Assembly: GCA_015492245.1 (NCBI GenBank)
Contig: WGFM01000021.1
Span: 62,001-126,000, forward strand
Reading direction: 5' to 3'
DNA length: 64,000 nucleotides
From: Deltaproteobacteria bacterium
Lineage (GTDB): Bacteria > Desulfobacterota > GWC2-55-46 > DRQE01
A program made the position numbers and the translations under genes. The notes under the pieces are model-generated. The model was not told where the DNA came from, ran no database searches, and saw only the letters and a list, made by a program, of their open reading frames with translations. Numbering within the stretch: position 1 is the first letter of the stretch; each line of letters opens with the position of its first letter. Positions 26,004-35,673 of the stretch are shown here, one piece after another.

Positions 26004-28091
26004 ATGGATATAAGCGGTGTGTTCAGAAATATGGAACACCTTAAAAAGAGTGGAGAGTTCCTGCTGCCACTGGGTGTGGTTGGAATACTTGCGGTTATGG
26101 TACTTCCCATGCCACCGTTCATCATGGATATGCTCCTTACATTCAACATTACATTTGCAGTGATAATACTGCTCGTTGCCATCCATATCAAGAAACCGCT
26201 TGAGTTTGCCACATTCCCCACCATACTGCTCGTTGCAACACTTTTAAGACTTTCACTCAATGTGGCAACTACAAGGCTCATACTTCTGCACGGTGGCGAT
26301 GGAGTGGACGCAGCAGGGCAGGTGATAAAATCTTTCGGTAACTTCGTTGTTGGTGGAAACTACACGGTGGGGTTCGTGGTCTTCTGCATACTGGTTATCA
26401 TAAACTTTGTGGTTATAACAAAAGGTGCCGGCAGGATAGCCGAGGTGTCAGCACGCTTCACACTGGATGCCATGCCAGGAAAACAGATGAGTATAGATGC
26501 AGACCTCAATGCAGGCCTTATAGGTGAGGAAGAGGCACGCAGGAGAAGAGAGGAGATAGCAAAAGAGGCCGACTTCTATGGAGCCATGGATGGTGCGAGC
26601 AAGTTCGTAAGGGGAGATGCAGTGGCAGGAATACTCATAACCCTTATAAACATAGGTGGAGGGCTTGCCATAGGTGTGCTCCAGCAGGGACTGGCCATAT
26701 CAGATGCGGCAAGGACATACACACTCCTTACAGTTGGTGATGGACTTGTAGCCCAGATACCCGCACTCATAATATCCACCGCTGCGGGTATAGTGGTATC
26801 CACAGTCAGTGCAGATACAGGTCTCAATGTAAAACTTGGAAAACAGTTCATGGAATATCCACAGCCAATAATGATGGCAGGTGCAATATTGTTCGTGTTC
26901 GGGCTTGTGCCGGGGCTGCCGCAGATTCCTTTCTTCGTGCTTTCCACAGGTGCCTTTGCAGTGGGCTATGCCATATTGAGGGCACGGAAAAAACAGAGAG
27001 AGAGGGAGCAGGAAAAGAAGGCCATTGAGAAGAAGGCAAAGAAGAAGACCGCAGACATAATAGAAGAGATTGCACTGCCAGATACCCTCGCCCTCGAGAT
27101 AGGCTACAGGCTCATTCCCCTTGTGGATGAAGGCGAGGGCGCAGAACTTCTCGAGAGAATAAGGGGTATAAGAAGACAGTTCGCAGAAGAGATGGGGCTT
27201 ATGGTGCCCCCGGTGCACATAAAGGATAATCTGCAGCTCAAACCATCTGAATATGTGTTCTTCATAAAGGGGCTCGAGGTGGGCAGGGGCGAACTCATGG
27301 TGGGCTACATGCTTGCCCTGAACCCTGGAAATGCAACAGAGGGGCTCGAGGGCATACCAACCAAAGACCCTGCCTTCGGGCTTCCAGCCCTCTGGATACC
27401 AGAGAAGGAAAAAGAAAGGGCACAGCTTATGGGGTATACGGTGGTCAGCCCATCGGCCGTGATAGCAACCCATATAAGTGAGCTCGTAAAGGCGAACTGC
27501 GAGGAACTCCTGGGCAGACAGGAAGTGCAGAACCTCCTCGACAAGGTGGCAAAGACACATCCCAAGATAATAGAGGAGCTTGTGCCCAACATACTCAATG
27601 TGGGAGCCATACAGAAAGTACTGCACAACCTTCTGAAAGAGGGAATATCCATAAGGGATATTCACACCATACTGGAAACCCTTGCAGACTACGGGAGCAC
27701 AACCAAAGACCCTGATACCCTTACAGAATATGTGAGGATGAGGCTCAGAAGACGAATATCCAGAACATGCCAGATGGCAGACGGAAGAATACCTGTGATA
27801 ACACTCGCCCACCAGATAGAGGAGGCAATAGCGCAGTCCATAAAACAGACGCAGCATGGCTCCTACCTTGCACTGGAGCCGACAAAGGCAAACAGCATAA
27901 TAAATGCAGCAGCAGAGGTGGCAGAAGAGGTGCTCAAAACAGGTGTACAGCCGGCGATACTCGTCTCTCCAGAGATACGGCGCTTTGTAAGGGGGCTTAT
28001 AGAAAGAAGACTCCCATCCGTTGCCGTGCTCTCCTACAACGAGATTGCAGACAATGTAAGAATAGAAACCCTTAAGGTGGTGAATATCTGA
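26004..28091 (+). CDS. flhA: flagellar export gate protein FlhA
   Basis: A 695-residue protein: about eight membrane helices in the first 330 residues. It carries the FHIPEP-type motif (ATFPTILLVATLLRLSLNVATTRLIL) and the loop with DAMPGKQMSIDADLNAGLIGEEEARRRR. A large cytoplasmic domain ends in the chaperone-binding and nonamer part (RRFVRGLIERRLPSVAVLSYNEI). FlhA couples ion flow to export. It is followed after one base by flhF. Confidence 0.96.
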   Translation: MDISGVFRNMEHLKKSGEFLLPLGVVGILAVMVLPMPPFIMDMLLTFNITFAVIILLVAIHIKKPLEFATFPTILLVATLLRLSLNVATTRLILLHGGDGVDAAGQVIKSFGNFVVGGNYTVGFVVFCILVIINFVVITKGAGRIAEVSARFTLDAMPGKQMSIDADLNAGLIGEEEARRRREEIAKEADFYGAMDGASKFVRGDAVAGILITLINIGGGLAIGVLQQGLAISDAARTYTLLTVGDGLVAQIPALIISTAAGIVVSTVSADTGLNVKLGKQFMEYPQPIMMAGAILFVFGLVPGLPQIPFFVLSTGAFAVGYAILRARKKQREREQEKKAIEKKAKKKTADIIEEIALPDTLALEIGYRLIPLVDEGEGAELLERIRGIRRQFAEEMGLMVPPVHIKDNLQLKPSEYVFFIKGLEVGRGELMVGYMLALNPGNATEGLEGIPTKDPAFGLPALWIPEKEKERAQLMGYTVVSPSAVIATHISELVKANCEELLGRQEVQNLLDKVAKTHPKIIEELVPNILNVGAIQKVLHNLLKEGISIRDIHTILETLADYGSTTKDPDTLTEYVRMRLRRRISRTCQMADGRIPVITLAHQIEEAIAQSIKQTQHGSYLALEPTKANSIINAAAEVAEEVLKTGVQPAILVSPEIRRFVRGLIERRLPSVAVLSYNEIADNVRIETLKVVNI

Positions 28092-28092
28092 C

Positions 28093-29154
28093 ATGCATAT
28101 CAAGAGATTCAAAGGTAGAACAGCGAAAGAGGCCATAAGGTATGTAAAAGAAGAACTTGGTGATAAGGCCCTCATAATAGACACCAGAAAGGCTCCGGCA
28201 GGTGGATATGTGGAGATACTCGCAGCTGTAGACCAGGATGTGGATGGGGAAAGAGCCGGGACCAAAAGGACACAGAGAGAAACTCATCTTCTGAAAGAGT
28301 TGAGAGAGCTTAAGGAATTTCTCCTCTGCATGATGAAGGATGGAAAAAGACCTGTTGCAAGGATGTTCACCTCTCTGGAAGAGGAGCTTGTGAAAGAAGG
28401 GCTCGACAGAAGGCTTGCGAGAAACCTCATATTCAAGGCACTGACACATATGCGTGAGAACATGGAGAATACAGGGTGTCTGAAGAAATACATAAAGAAC
28501 AGACTCCTTGGAAGTGTAGCAACCAGAGACCCCCTGCACCCAAGAAGCAGAACATTGATGGCCTTTGTGGGACCCACAGGTGCGGGAAAGACCACTACCA
28601 TAGCAAAACTCGCCTCCCTACAGGCACTGAAGAACAACAAGAAGATAGCCCTCATCAGCATGGATACCTACAGGGTAGGAGCCACGGAGCAACTGACACT
28701 CTATGGAAAGATAATCGGGGTGCCGGTGCAGAGGGTGGACTCCCTGGACGAGCTTGTAAGGGCGGTTGAACTACATACCGATAAGGATTGTATATTCCTC
28801 GATACAGCTGGAAGAAGCCTTGCAGACAGAGACCACCTGAGAAGACTCGGAGAACTATCCAGGACGATGCCCTGCATGAGGCTCAACCTTGTGATGAGTG
28901 TGCAATCGCAGAATGAGTTCATATACCAGACACTCGATCGCTACAGCAGAGTGGGCATAGACTATCTCACCTTCACAAAGCTCGATGAGGGTGGGGTGTT
29001 TGGTTCAATATTCAATGCAGCACTCTACTGTGGAAAACCACTTGCATATTTCGCCACAGGACAACATATACCGGATGACATAGAAAAGGCAACCCTTAAA
29101 AGACTGTCCAGGATGATATTGAACACTACAGGAGGTATAGATGGAACCGCATGA
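28093..29154 (+). CDS. flhF: flagellar placement GTPase FlhF
   Basis: A 353-residue SRP-type GTPase: a basic N-terminal region (MHIKRFKGRTAKEAIRYVKEEL), a helical N domain, and a G domain with GPTGAGKTTTIAKLA (P-loop), DTYRVGATEQL, DTAGRS and TKLDE. FlhF fixes the place where the flagellum is built, often a pole. It overlaps flhG by 14 bases. Confidence 0.95.
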   Translation: MHIKRFKGRTAKEAIRYVKEELGDKALIIDTRKAPAGGYVEILAAVDQDVDGERAGTKRTQRETHLLKELRELKEFLLCMMKDGKRPVARMFTSLEEELVKEGLDRRLARNLIFKALTHMRENMENTGCLKKYIKNRLLGSVATRDPLHPRSRTLMAFVGPTGAGKTTTIAKLASLQALKNNKKIALISMDTYRVGATEQLTLYGKIIGVPVQRVDSLDELVRAVELHTDKDCIFLDTAGRSLADRDHLRRLGELSRTMPCMRLNLVMSVQSQNEFIYQTLDRYSRVGIDYLTFTKLDEGGVFGSIFNAALYCGKPLAYFATGQHIPDDIEKATLKRLSRMILNTTGGIDGTA

Positions 29155-29956
29155 GACAAAGGTTATTGCCATAACAAGTGGTAAGGGAGGGGTTGGCAAG
29201 ACCAATATAGTGGCAAACACTGCCATAACACTCTCCAAGATGGGAAAAAGGGTGCTCGTTATGGATGCAGACCTGGGATTGGGCAATATAGATATACTCC
29301 TGGGGCTCACGCCAAAATATAACATAGGGCACTTCCTCAGGGGAGAGAAGGGACTGGAGGACATAATAATAAAAGGCCCTGAGGATACTATGATACTGCC
29401 TGCCTCCTCAGGCATACAGGAGCTTACAGAGCTCGATGCCGAGGAGCAGCTCTCTCTGGTGGCACATCTGGACGAGATGGTGGATGGGATAGACATGATG
29501 ATTATAGACACGGGAGCTGGCATATCGAGTAATGTGATTTTCTTCAACATGGCCGCACAGGACATTGTGGTCATAGCATCTCCAGAACCTACATCCATAA
29601 CGGATGCCTATGCGTTGATGAAAGTGCTCTCCAAAAGATATGGAGAAAAGTCCTTCAGACTCTTAGTGAATGGAGTGGACACAGAAGAGGATGGCAGGAA
29701 TGTCTACAGAAAGCTGAGCACAGTGGGGGGCAGGTTTCTCAACATCTCGGTAGATTACCTTGGCTACATACTCTACGACGAACTGGTGCAGCTTTCTGTG
29801 GTGCAGCAGAAAGCAGTTGTGCAGGCATACCCGGACACCCCTGCCAGTATATGTTTTGATCGTATAGCAAAGAGACTCTGCGAGATGCCTGTCCGTGGGG
29901 AGCTTAAAGGAGGGATGCAGTTTTTCTGGAGAAAGATGCTCAACAGAACCTTTTAA
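29141..29956 (+). CDS. flhG: flagellar number regulator FlhG (FleN/YlxH), MinD-like ATPase
   Basis: A 271-residue ParA/MinD-family ATPase with a deviant Walker A (SGKGGVGKTN), switch segment (MDADLGLGNIDILLGL) and DTGAGIS. FlhG restrains FlhF and, in polar-flagellated species, the master activator, so limiting flagellar number. The flhF-flhG pair suggests controlled polar flagellation here. Confidence 0.93.
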   Translation: MEPHETKVIAITSGKGGVGKTNIVANTAITLSKMGKRVLVMDADLGLGNIDILLGLTPKYNIGHFLRGEKGLEDIIIKGPEDTMILPASSGIQELTELDAEEQLSLVAHLDEMVDGIDMMIIDTGAGISSNVIFFNMAAQDIVVIASPEPTSITDAYALMKVLSKRYGEKSFRLLVNGVDTEEDGRNVYRKLSTVGGRFLNISVDYLGYILYDELVQLSVVQQKAVVQAYPDTPASICFDRIAKRLCEMPVRGELKGGMQFFWRKMLNRTF

Positions 29957-29974
29957 GCAAAAAGGAGAAAGACC

Positions 29975-30709
29975 ATGAGCCATCAGTATGCAAAACAATA
30001 CACCAGCGATAGGGATAAGCTTGTAGAGGAGAATGTGAACCTCGTCAAGATCATAGCAAACCAGATTGCCATGCATCTACCACCGCATATAGATGTGGAA
30101 GACCTGATAGGAGCAGGTATTATAGGGCTGATAGAGGCGGTGGACAATTTCGATCCCCAGCGGGGAGTAAAGTTCTCAACCTATGCAACCATAAGGATAA
30201 GAGGGGCAATAATGGATCAGCTGAGAAGTATGGACTGGCTCAGCAGATCCATGCGTGATAAATCCAACCAGCTTGAAAGGGCATACCTTGAGCTCGAAAA
30301 AAAATTCGGAAGACCAGCAGAGCCAGAAGAGGTGGCTGAGCACCTGGGGCTCACAACCGAAGAGTTCTTCCAGCTCTTAAGAGAGGTCAGTGCCTCTACT
30401 GTGCTGAATATAGAAGACCTTGGAATCGGTGGGGGGCAGGAAGGGCTCAATATACTGGAATGTATAAGAGACCCCAATGGTAAGGACCCACTTCTCGTAA
30501 GCAAACTCAACGAGCTTAAAAAAATAGTGAAAGAGGCCGTAGAGAAGCTTCCAGAAAAAGAAAAACTCATAATATCCCTCTACTATTACAACGAACTGAC
30601 CATGAAAGAGATAGGCAGGGTGCTGGATATTACAGAGTCAAGGGTCTCACAGTTGCACAGCCAGAGTATGCACAGGCTGAAGGCACATCTTAACGAATAC
30701 TATGGATAG
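29975..30709 (+). CDS. fliA: flagellar sigma factor sigma28 (FliA)
   Basis: A 244-residue sigma factor with regions 2 (DLIGAGIIGLIEAVDNFDPQRGVKFSTYATIRIRGAIMDQLR span), 3 and 4 (LPEKEKLIISLYYYNELTMKEIGRVLDITESRVSQLHSQS span). FliA reads late flagellar promoters and is held by FlgM until the hook is complete. It is the last gene of the fliL operon and is followed by a sigma28 promoter for the chemotaxis genes. AAAGGAG precedes the ATG. Confidence 0.96.
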   Translation: MSHQYAKQYTSDRDKLVEENVNLVKIIANQIAMHLPPHIDVEDLIGAGIIGLIEAVDNFDPQRGVKFSTYATIRIRGAIMDQLRSMDWLSRSMRDKSNQLERAYLELEKKFGRPAEPEEVAEHLGLTTEEFFQLLREVSASTVLNIEDLGIGGGQEGLNILECIRDPNGKDPLLVSKLNELKKIVKEAVEKLPEKEKLIISLYYYNELTMKEIGRVLDITESRVSQLHSQSMHRLKAHLNEYYG

Positions 30710-30740
30710 TATTTGCTCACCGATACTTATCCCCATCAAT

Positions 30741-30768
30741 TAAAGATTACCATGCCATTTACCGATAA
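30741..30768 (+). promoter_or_regulatory. sigma28 promoter of the cheR-motB operon
   Basis: TAAAGATT-N12-ACCGATAA, that is TAAA, 16 bases, then an 8-base -10 box matching GCCGATAA at 7 of 8. The same spacing is seen in three other sites in this window. Transcription should start near 30775. Confidence 0.8.
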
Positions 30769-30838
30769 ATTCAAAGGAGGACAACAACTGTATTAGTCCA
30801 TCTTGATACAATTAATCGAGAAAGGAGAAGTTGACGGT

Positions 30839-31690
30839 ATGGTGTCCAATGTGGCAAATCAACGGTTCGCCCTGGCAGATGAAACCTTCAGGAAGATAAG
30901 AGACCTCATTGTCCAGAAAACGGGGATATATTTTCATGACAACAAGCGGTATCTTCTGGAGATGAAGCTGGCAAGGAGGATAAAAGAAAAGGGGTTCTCT
31001 TCCTATGAGGGCTACTTCAATGCACTTTCCAGCGGTCTTGCAAGGGAGGAAGAATTCAGAGTCCTTGTAGACCTTATAGTAACAAAAGAGACCAGTTTTT
31101 TCAGGGATCACGCCCAGTTCGAGATTCTAAAGGAACATATTATACCAGGCATTATGAAGAAAAAGAGTGGTTGCAGGTCTATAAAGATATGGAGTTCGGC
31201 CTGCTCTACAGGGGAAGAACCCTATACCGTAGCCATGGTGATGCTGGAAGAAGGACTATTGCTTAAGGGCTGGAGTGTGCACATACTGGCAAGTGATCTG
31301 AACGAGAGGTTTCTGAGGTCTGCCCAGGATGGAAGGTATGAAGCCTATTCTGTAAGAAATACCCCACAGAAATACCTTCAGAAGTATTTCATAAAAAAGG
31401 GTGAAGCGTATTTACTCAAAAGACATGTCAAGGAGCTGGTAAGATTCAGAAGAATAAACCTTGTAGATCCATTGGAAACTGGTATAGCAAAAGAGATGGA
31501 CATAGTGTTCTGCAGAAATGTACTCATATACTTCGATGAAGATGCAAGAGAGAAAGCCATGACACACATATACAGAAGCCTTTCCGATGGGGGCTATCTC
31601 TTCCTGGGATTTTCAGAGCTCATGCATGAGTATCATCATATGTTCAAACCAGTAACAATAGAGGGCTCCATGATATACCAGAAGGTATAA
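30839..31690 (+). CDS. cheR: chemotaxis protein methyltransferase CheR
   Basis: A 283-residue protein: an N-terminal helical domain, then a SAM methyltransferase core (IKIWSSACSTGEEPYTVAMVM), a loop with DLNERFLRSAQDGRYE, and DIVFCRNVLIYFDE. It methylates Glu residues of chemoreceptors. ATG 30839 is preferred over the upstream TTG 30803 because AAAGGAGAAG lies 8 bases before it. A second unused-looking AAAGGAGG at 30773-30780 lies almost on the predicted transcript start. Confidence 0.93.
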   Translation: MVSNVANQRFALADETFRKIRDLIVQKTGIYFHDNKRYLLEMKLARRIKEKGFSSYEGYFNALSSGLAREEEFRVLVDLIVTKETSFFRDHAQFEILKEHIIPGIMKKKSGCRSIKIWSSACSTGEEPYTVAMVMLEEGLLLKGWSVHILASDLNERFLRSAQDGRYEAYSVRNTPQKYLQKYFIKKGEAYLLKRHVKELVRFRRINLVDPLETGIAKEMDIVFCRNVLIYFDEDAREKAMTHIYRSLSDGGYLFLGFSELMHEYHHMFKPVTIEGSMIYQKV

Positions 31691-31722
31691 ATCCGTGTGG
31701 CTATACGAAGGAGGTGCGAGAG

Positions 31723-32097
31723 ATGAAGATATTGCTTGTGGATGATTTCCCAACCATGAGAAAGATTCTGAGAAACCTTCTCAAAGAGGCAGGTTTCACA
31801 GATATAGATGAGGCCGAAAATGGCATCATGGCACTGGAAAGACTCAGAGGAGAAGCGTTTGACCTTGTCATAACAGACTGGAACATGCCAGAGATGACAG
31901 GGCTCGAGCTTCTGAAGAAGATAAGGGAAGACCATGCGCTCAAGGATATTCCTGTGCTCATGGTAACCGCAGAGGCAACGAAGGAATGCGTCATGGAAGC
32001 TGTGCAGGCAGGGGTCAGCAACTACATAGTCAAGCCCTTTACAGCAACGGCACTCAAAGAGAAGATAGATATTATCATGGAAAATCTCAAGAGTTAG
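31723..32097 (+). CDS. cheY: chemotaxis response regulator CheY
   Basis: A 124-residue single receiver domain: acidic pair DD at 8-9, phosphorylated Asp in VITDWNMPEMTG (about D54), Thr in VTAEAT, and Lys in IVKPF. The DWNMP motif is typical of true CheY. It binds the FliM N-terminus to change rotation. ATG 31723 follows AAGGAGG; GTG 31714 overlaps that site and is unlikely. Confidence 0.94.
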   Translation: MKILLVDDFPTMRKILRNLLKEAGFTDIDEAENGIMALERLRGEAFDLVITDWNMPEMTGLELLKKIREDHALKDIPVLMVTAEATKECVMEAVQAGVSNYIVKPFTATALKEKIDIIMENLKS

Positions 32098-32145
32098 GCC
32101 AACTCTGTCTTGTTCTCACACAAATTCCAATAAGGAGATGTGCCC

Positions 32146-33840
32146 ATGTCTACAGATGGTATGGAAGAGATAATAAAGGAGTTTATCGTTGAAGCAAAAG
32201 AGCTCATAGACGGGGTGGAGCAGAATCTTATAACCCTTGAGAAGAACCCTGACGGTATGGATGTATTGAACGATATATTCAGGTCGGTACATACCATAAA
32301 AGGGGCGGCAGGGTTCCTCGCCTTCGAAGAGGTCATTGAAGTTACCCACTCTGCCGAAGACCTCCTCAATGAGTTGAGGAAGGGCAGGTTGCCGGTAACA
32401 GCAGATATTATGGACCTTCTTTTAGAGGTGGTGGATGCAATAAAGGAACTCATAGGTGATATAGAAAAGGGCGAGAGGGAGAAGAAACACAACATATCTC
32501 CCCTGATAGAGAGACTCAGAGTTGCCCTGGAGAGTAAGCCTGTAGAGGACACAGATGACAAGAAGAGCCCACCAAAAGCAAAGGTCAAAGCTCCCCCACA
32601 GGAGGCCAGGGAAGATAAGGGTGGACGCGAGACAGAACATTACATAAGGGTTGACATAGGTAGAATCGACAGTGTCATGGACCTTGCAGGTGAGCTTGTG
32701 CTGATACGCAACAGGCTTACGAACCTTGCCTCCAGACTACATGAACAGTATGGCGATATAGGTGTGGTTGGCGATGTGGACTCTGCCATATCAGAGCTCA
32801 ATGTTATTACAACTGATCTTCAGCTCGCAGTAATGAAGATGAGGATGCAACCCATAGAAAAGGTGTTGAGCAAGTTCCCACGCATGGTGAGAGACATCGC
32901 AAGACAAAGGGGCAAGGAGGTGGAACTCATCATAAGGGGTGAGGATACGGAGCTCGACAAGACCGTTATAGAAGAGATAGGAGACCCACTTGTGCACATA
33001 ATAAGAAATGCCATAGACCACGGCATAGAACCATCTGATGAGAGGGACGAACAGGGAAAACCCAGAAAAGGGACCATAACCATAACCGCCTGTCAGGAAG
33101 GCAGAGACATACTTATATCCATAGAGGATGATGGCCGGGGAATAAACACAGAAAGGATAAGGGAGAAGGCCATAAAGCTCGGCCTGGTCTCCCAGAAGGA
33201 TGTAGAGAAGATGCGGGAGAGAGAGCTCATGGAGCTTATATTCTCGCCAGGGTTCTCTACGGCTGAAAGAACTGACGATATATCTGGCAGGGGGGTCGGA
33301 ATGGATGTGGTGAAAACCAATGTATCGAGGATCAACGGCTCTATATTTATAGACTCCCTACCAGGGAAAGGAACCAAGATAACCATAAGGGTGCCACTTA
33401 CACTGGCAATAATACATACCCTCACGGTGGAGGCAGGTGGAGAACTCTATGCCATACCACTTACCATAGTGATAGAGAACAAGAGGATAGAGGAAGAAGA
33501 GATAAAGACCGTTAACGGAAATGAGGTCATAAACTTGAGAGACGAAATAATAAGGGTGCTGAGGCTCGATAATCTGATTGGAAAGGGGAGTGAAAACAGG
33601 TGTTCCAAATATATAGTGGTGGTGGGTGCTGGAGAGAAACGGCTTGGACTACTGGTGGACAGGCTCCATGGTCAGGAAGAGATAGTCATGAAATCCATGG
33701 GTGACTATATGAAGGGTATACAGGGTGTGGCAGGTGCATGTATAACGGGCAGTGGAAGGGTTGTGCTGGTGCTGGATGTGGGAAAGCTTATATGGGGCAT
33801 GGAAGGTATAGGCGTCAATATGGATAAACTCGTAGTATAG
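32146..33840 (+). CDS. cheA: chemotaxis histidine kinase CheA (no P2 domain)
   Basis: A 564-residue kinase. P1/HPt carries the phospho-acceptor H49 (SVHTIKGAAGF). A charged Pro/Lys linker (about 125-165) stands where the CheY/CheB-binding P2 domain often is. Then come P3 dimerisation (IDSVMDLAGELVLIRNRL), the P4 ATPase domain (HIIRNAIDHGIEP; DDGRGI; FSPGFSTAE; GRGVGMDVVK) and the P5 CheW-like domain. ATG 32146 follows AAGGAG. CheW and receptors, which it needs as partners, are not in the window. Confidence 0.94.
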   Translation: MSTDGMEEIIKEFIVEAKELIDGVEQNLITLEKNPDGMDVLNDIFRSVHTIKGAAGFLAFEEVIEVTHSAEDLLNELRKGRLPVTADIMDLLLEVVDAIKELIGDIEKGEREKKHNISPLIERLRVALESKPVEDTDDKKSPPKAKVKAPPQEAREDKGGRETEHYIRVDIGRIDSVMDLAGELVLIRNRLTNLASRLHEQYGDIGVVGDVDSAISELNVITTDLQLAVMKMRMQPIEKVLSKFPRMVRDIARQRGKEVELIIRGEDTELDKTVIEEIGDPLVHIIRNAIDHGIEPSDERDEQGKPRKGTITITACQEGRDILISIEDDGRGINTERIREKAIKLGLVSQKDVEKMRERELMELIFSPGFSTAERTDDISGRGVGMDVVKTNVSRINGSIFIDSLPGKGTKITIRVPLTLAIIHTLTVEAGGELYAIPLTIVIENKRIEEEEIKTVNGNEVINLRDEIIRVLRLDNLIGKGSENRCSKYIVVVGAGEKRLGLLVDRLHGQEEIVMKSMGDYMKGIQGVAGACITGSGRVVLVLDVGKLIWGMEGIGVNMDKLVV

Positions 33841-33850
33841 GGAGGAAGAG

Positions 33851-34882
33851 ATGGAGAAGATAAGAGTCCTTGTAGTGGATGACTCGGCATTCATGAGAAG
33901 AATCATCAAGGAGATGCTGAACTCCAATCCACAGATAGAAGTGATAGATACTGCGAGGAATGGCATAGAAGGTGTGGAGAAGGCGATGGCTCTCCTGCCA
34001 GATGTGATAACGATGGATATAGAAATGCCGGGTATGAACGGGCTTGAGGCGATAGATGAGATAATGAAAAAAAGGCATATTCCCATCATAGTGTTCAGTT
34101 CCCTATCTTCCGAGGGGGCAAGGGTTACACTCGAGGCACTCGATAGGGGGGCTGCAGATTATGTCTGCAAGAATATATCGAGGTCAGTGCTCGATGTGAT
34201 GCACATGAAAAGTGAGCTTATAGCCAAGGTGAAGGCAGTTGCAAGCACTCCTAAAAAAGAAGACGCAATAATTAGAGACAGGAGCTTCTGCCATATTGTA
34301 GAGCATACAGAAAAGATAGAGCTTGTTACCATAGGGGCATCGACAGGGGGGCCAAAGGCTCTGCAGGAGATACTTCCTGCAATACCAGAAGACATAAATA
34401 GCGCCATTATAGTAACCATACACATGCCGCCTGACTTTACCAGAGCATTTGCAGACAGGCTCAATGTGGTATGCAAACTTCCTGTAAGAGAGGCAGAGGA
34501 TGGTGAAAAGCTCAAGCCAGGAGCCGTGCTGGTATCTCCAGGGGGTATACATACAAAGATTAGAAAGAATGGCTTTACAGGTGCTTATGTGAAGATAGAC
34601 AAAGAGCCAGAAGATGCCATATACAAGCCCTCGATAGATGTAACCATGAAGACCGCTGCAGAATGCTACAGAGCGCATGTGCTTGGTGTGATACTGACCG
34701 GCATGGGACACGATGGAACAGAGGGAATAAGGGCCATCAAGAAGAAAGGTGGTGTGGCAGTTGCGCAGGATGAGGCAAGTTGCACCGTGTATGGAATGCC
34801 AAGATCCGTTGTAGAGGCAGGCCTGGCAGACAGGGTGGTTCCACTTGAGAAGATTCCCCATGAGATTATAAGGCTGGTGTGA
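33851..34882 (+). CDS. cheB: chemotaxis methylesterase/deamidase CheB
   Basis: A 343-residue protein: receiver with D56 (ITMDIEMPGMNG), linker, and C-terminal esterase with the catalytic Ser in GASTGGPKAL, the His in VTIHMPPDFT, and the Asp in GMGHDGTEG. It removes methyl groups added by CheR. GGAGGAAG precedes the ATG. It sits between cheA and the stator genes. Confidence 0.95.
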   Translation: MEKIRVLVVDDSAFMRRIIKEMLNSNPQIEVIDTARNGIEGVEKAMALLPDVITMDIEMPGMNGLEAIDEIMKKRHIPIIVFSSLSSEGARVTLEALDRGAADYVCKNISRSVLDVMHMKSELIAKVKAVASTPKKEDAIIRDRSFCHIVEHTEKIELVTIGASTGGPKALQEILPAIPEDINSAIIVTIHMPPDFTRAFADRLNVVCKLPVREAEDGEKLKPGAVLVSPGGIHTKIRKNGFTGAYVKIDKEPEDAIYKPSIDVTMKTAAECYRAHVLGVILTGMGHDGTEGIRAIKKKGGVAVAQDEASCTVYGMPRSVVEAGLADRVVPLEKIPHEIIRLV

Positions 34883-34892
34883 GGAGCTTTCC

Positions 34893-35663
34893 ATGGACAT
34901 TGTTACTATACTCGGTATTGCGGTAGGACTTGCTGCCATACTTGTAGGACAGGTGCTGGAGGGAGGCACCATCCACTCCATAATGCAGTTCACAGCAGCC
35001 CTTATAGTCTTTGGTGGCACTGCAGGGGCTGTGCTCATAAACTATCCACTACATACGATAATACTTTCTGTGAAGAATCTTAAAAAGGTCTTCTTCAATC
35101 CAAAGGACCAGCCCAGAGAGTTGATCAAAAAGCTGGGTGAGTACGCAACCATAGCGAGAAAAGAGGGGCTCCTTGCTCTGGAGCCAAAGATAAAGGAAAT
35201 AGACGACCCCTTTTTTGCAAAGGGGCTTCAGCTCATAGTTGACGGCACAGAGCCACAGACAACAAGGGAGATACTCGAGGTAGATGTGGCATACGGTGAA
35301 GAATATGACCTGAGTTCGGCAAAGGTCTTCGAGTCTGCAGGAGGATATGCACCAACAATAGGCATACTCGGTGCTGTGCTCGGGCTGATACATGTCATGG
35401 AGAACCTTGCAGAGCCTGAAAAGCTTGGCGCAGGTATAGCCGTGGCATTCGTTGCCACCGTGTACGGCGTGGGTTCAGCTAACCTTCTATGGCTGCCCAT
35501 CGCAGGAAAGATGAAACAGAAGATCAGGGAAGAGAGTATAGTGAAAGAGATGCTCATAGAGGGGCTCATAGGACTCAGCGAGGGTGAGAATCCCAAACGC
35601 CTCGAAGAAAAACTGGAGGGCTTCCTGAAGGCATCCGAAAAGGAAAGTAATAAGGCAGAATAG
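34893..35663 (+). CDS. motA: flagellar stator protein MotA
   Basis: A 256-residue protein with four membrane helices (two near the N-terminus, two at about 148-200), the conserved stretch GGYAPTIGILGAVLGLIHVM, and a cytoplasmic loop with charged residues (PRELIKKLGEYATIARKEGLLALE) that touches FliG. It forms the ion channel with MotB. The length is standard. Confidence 0.95.
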   Translation: MDIVTILGIAVGLAAILVGQVLEGGTIHSIMQFTAALIVFGGTAGAVLINYPLHTIILSVKNLKKVFFNPKDQPRELIKKLGEYATIARKEGLLALEPKIKEIDDPFFAKGLQLIVDGTEPQTTREILEVDVAYGEEYDLSSAKVFESAGGYAPTIGILGAVLGLIHVMENLAEPEKLGAGIAVAFVATVYGVGSANLLWLPIAGKMKQKIREESIVKEMLIEGLIGLSEGENPKRLEEKLEGFLKASEKESNKAE

Positions 35664-35673
35664 GATAAAAAAG

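Noticed and set aside
26700-28265. 521-residue open frame on the minus strand across flhA
   Set aside because: It is antisense to a clear flhA, has no ribosome binding site and no known motif. The strong codon bias (ATA, AGG, CTC) leaves few stops on the opposite strand, and many similar long antisense frames occur opposite other genes here.
30703-30717. Possible sigma54 element (TGGATAGTATTTGC) at the end of fliA
   Set aside because: Only nine bases lie between GG and GC, and the CAC part does not fit. The sigma28 site at 30741 explains the operon start.
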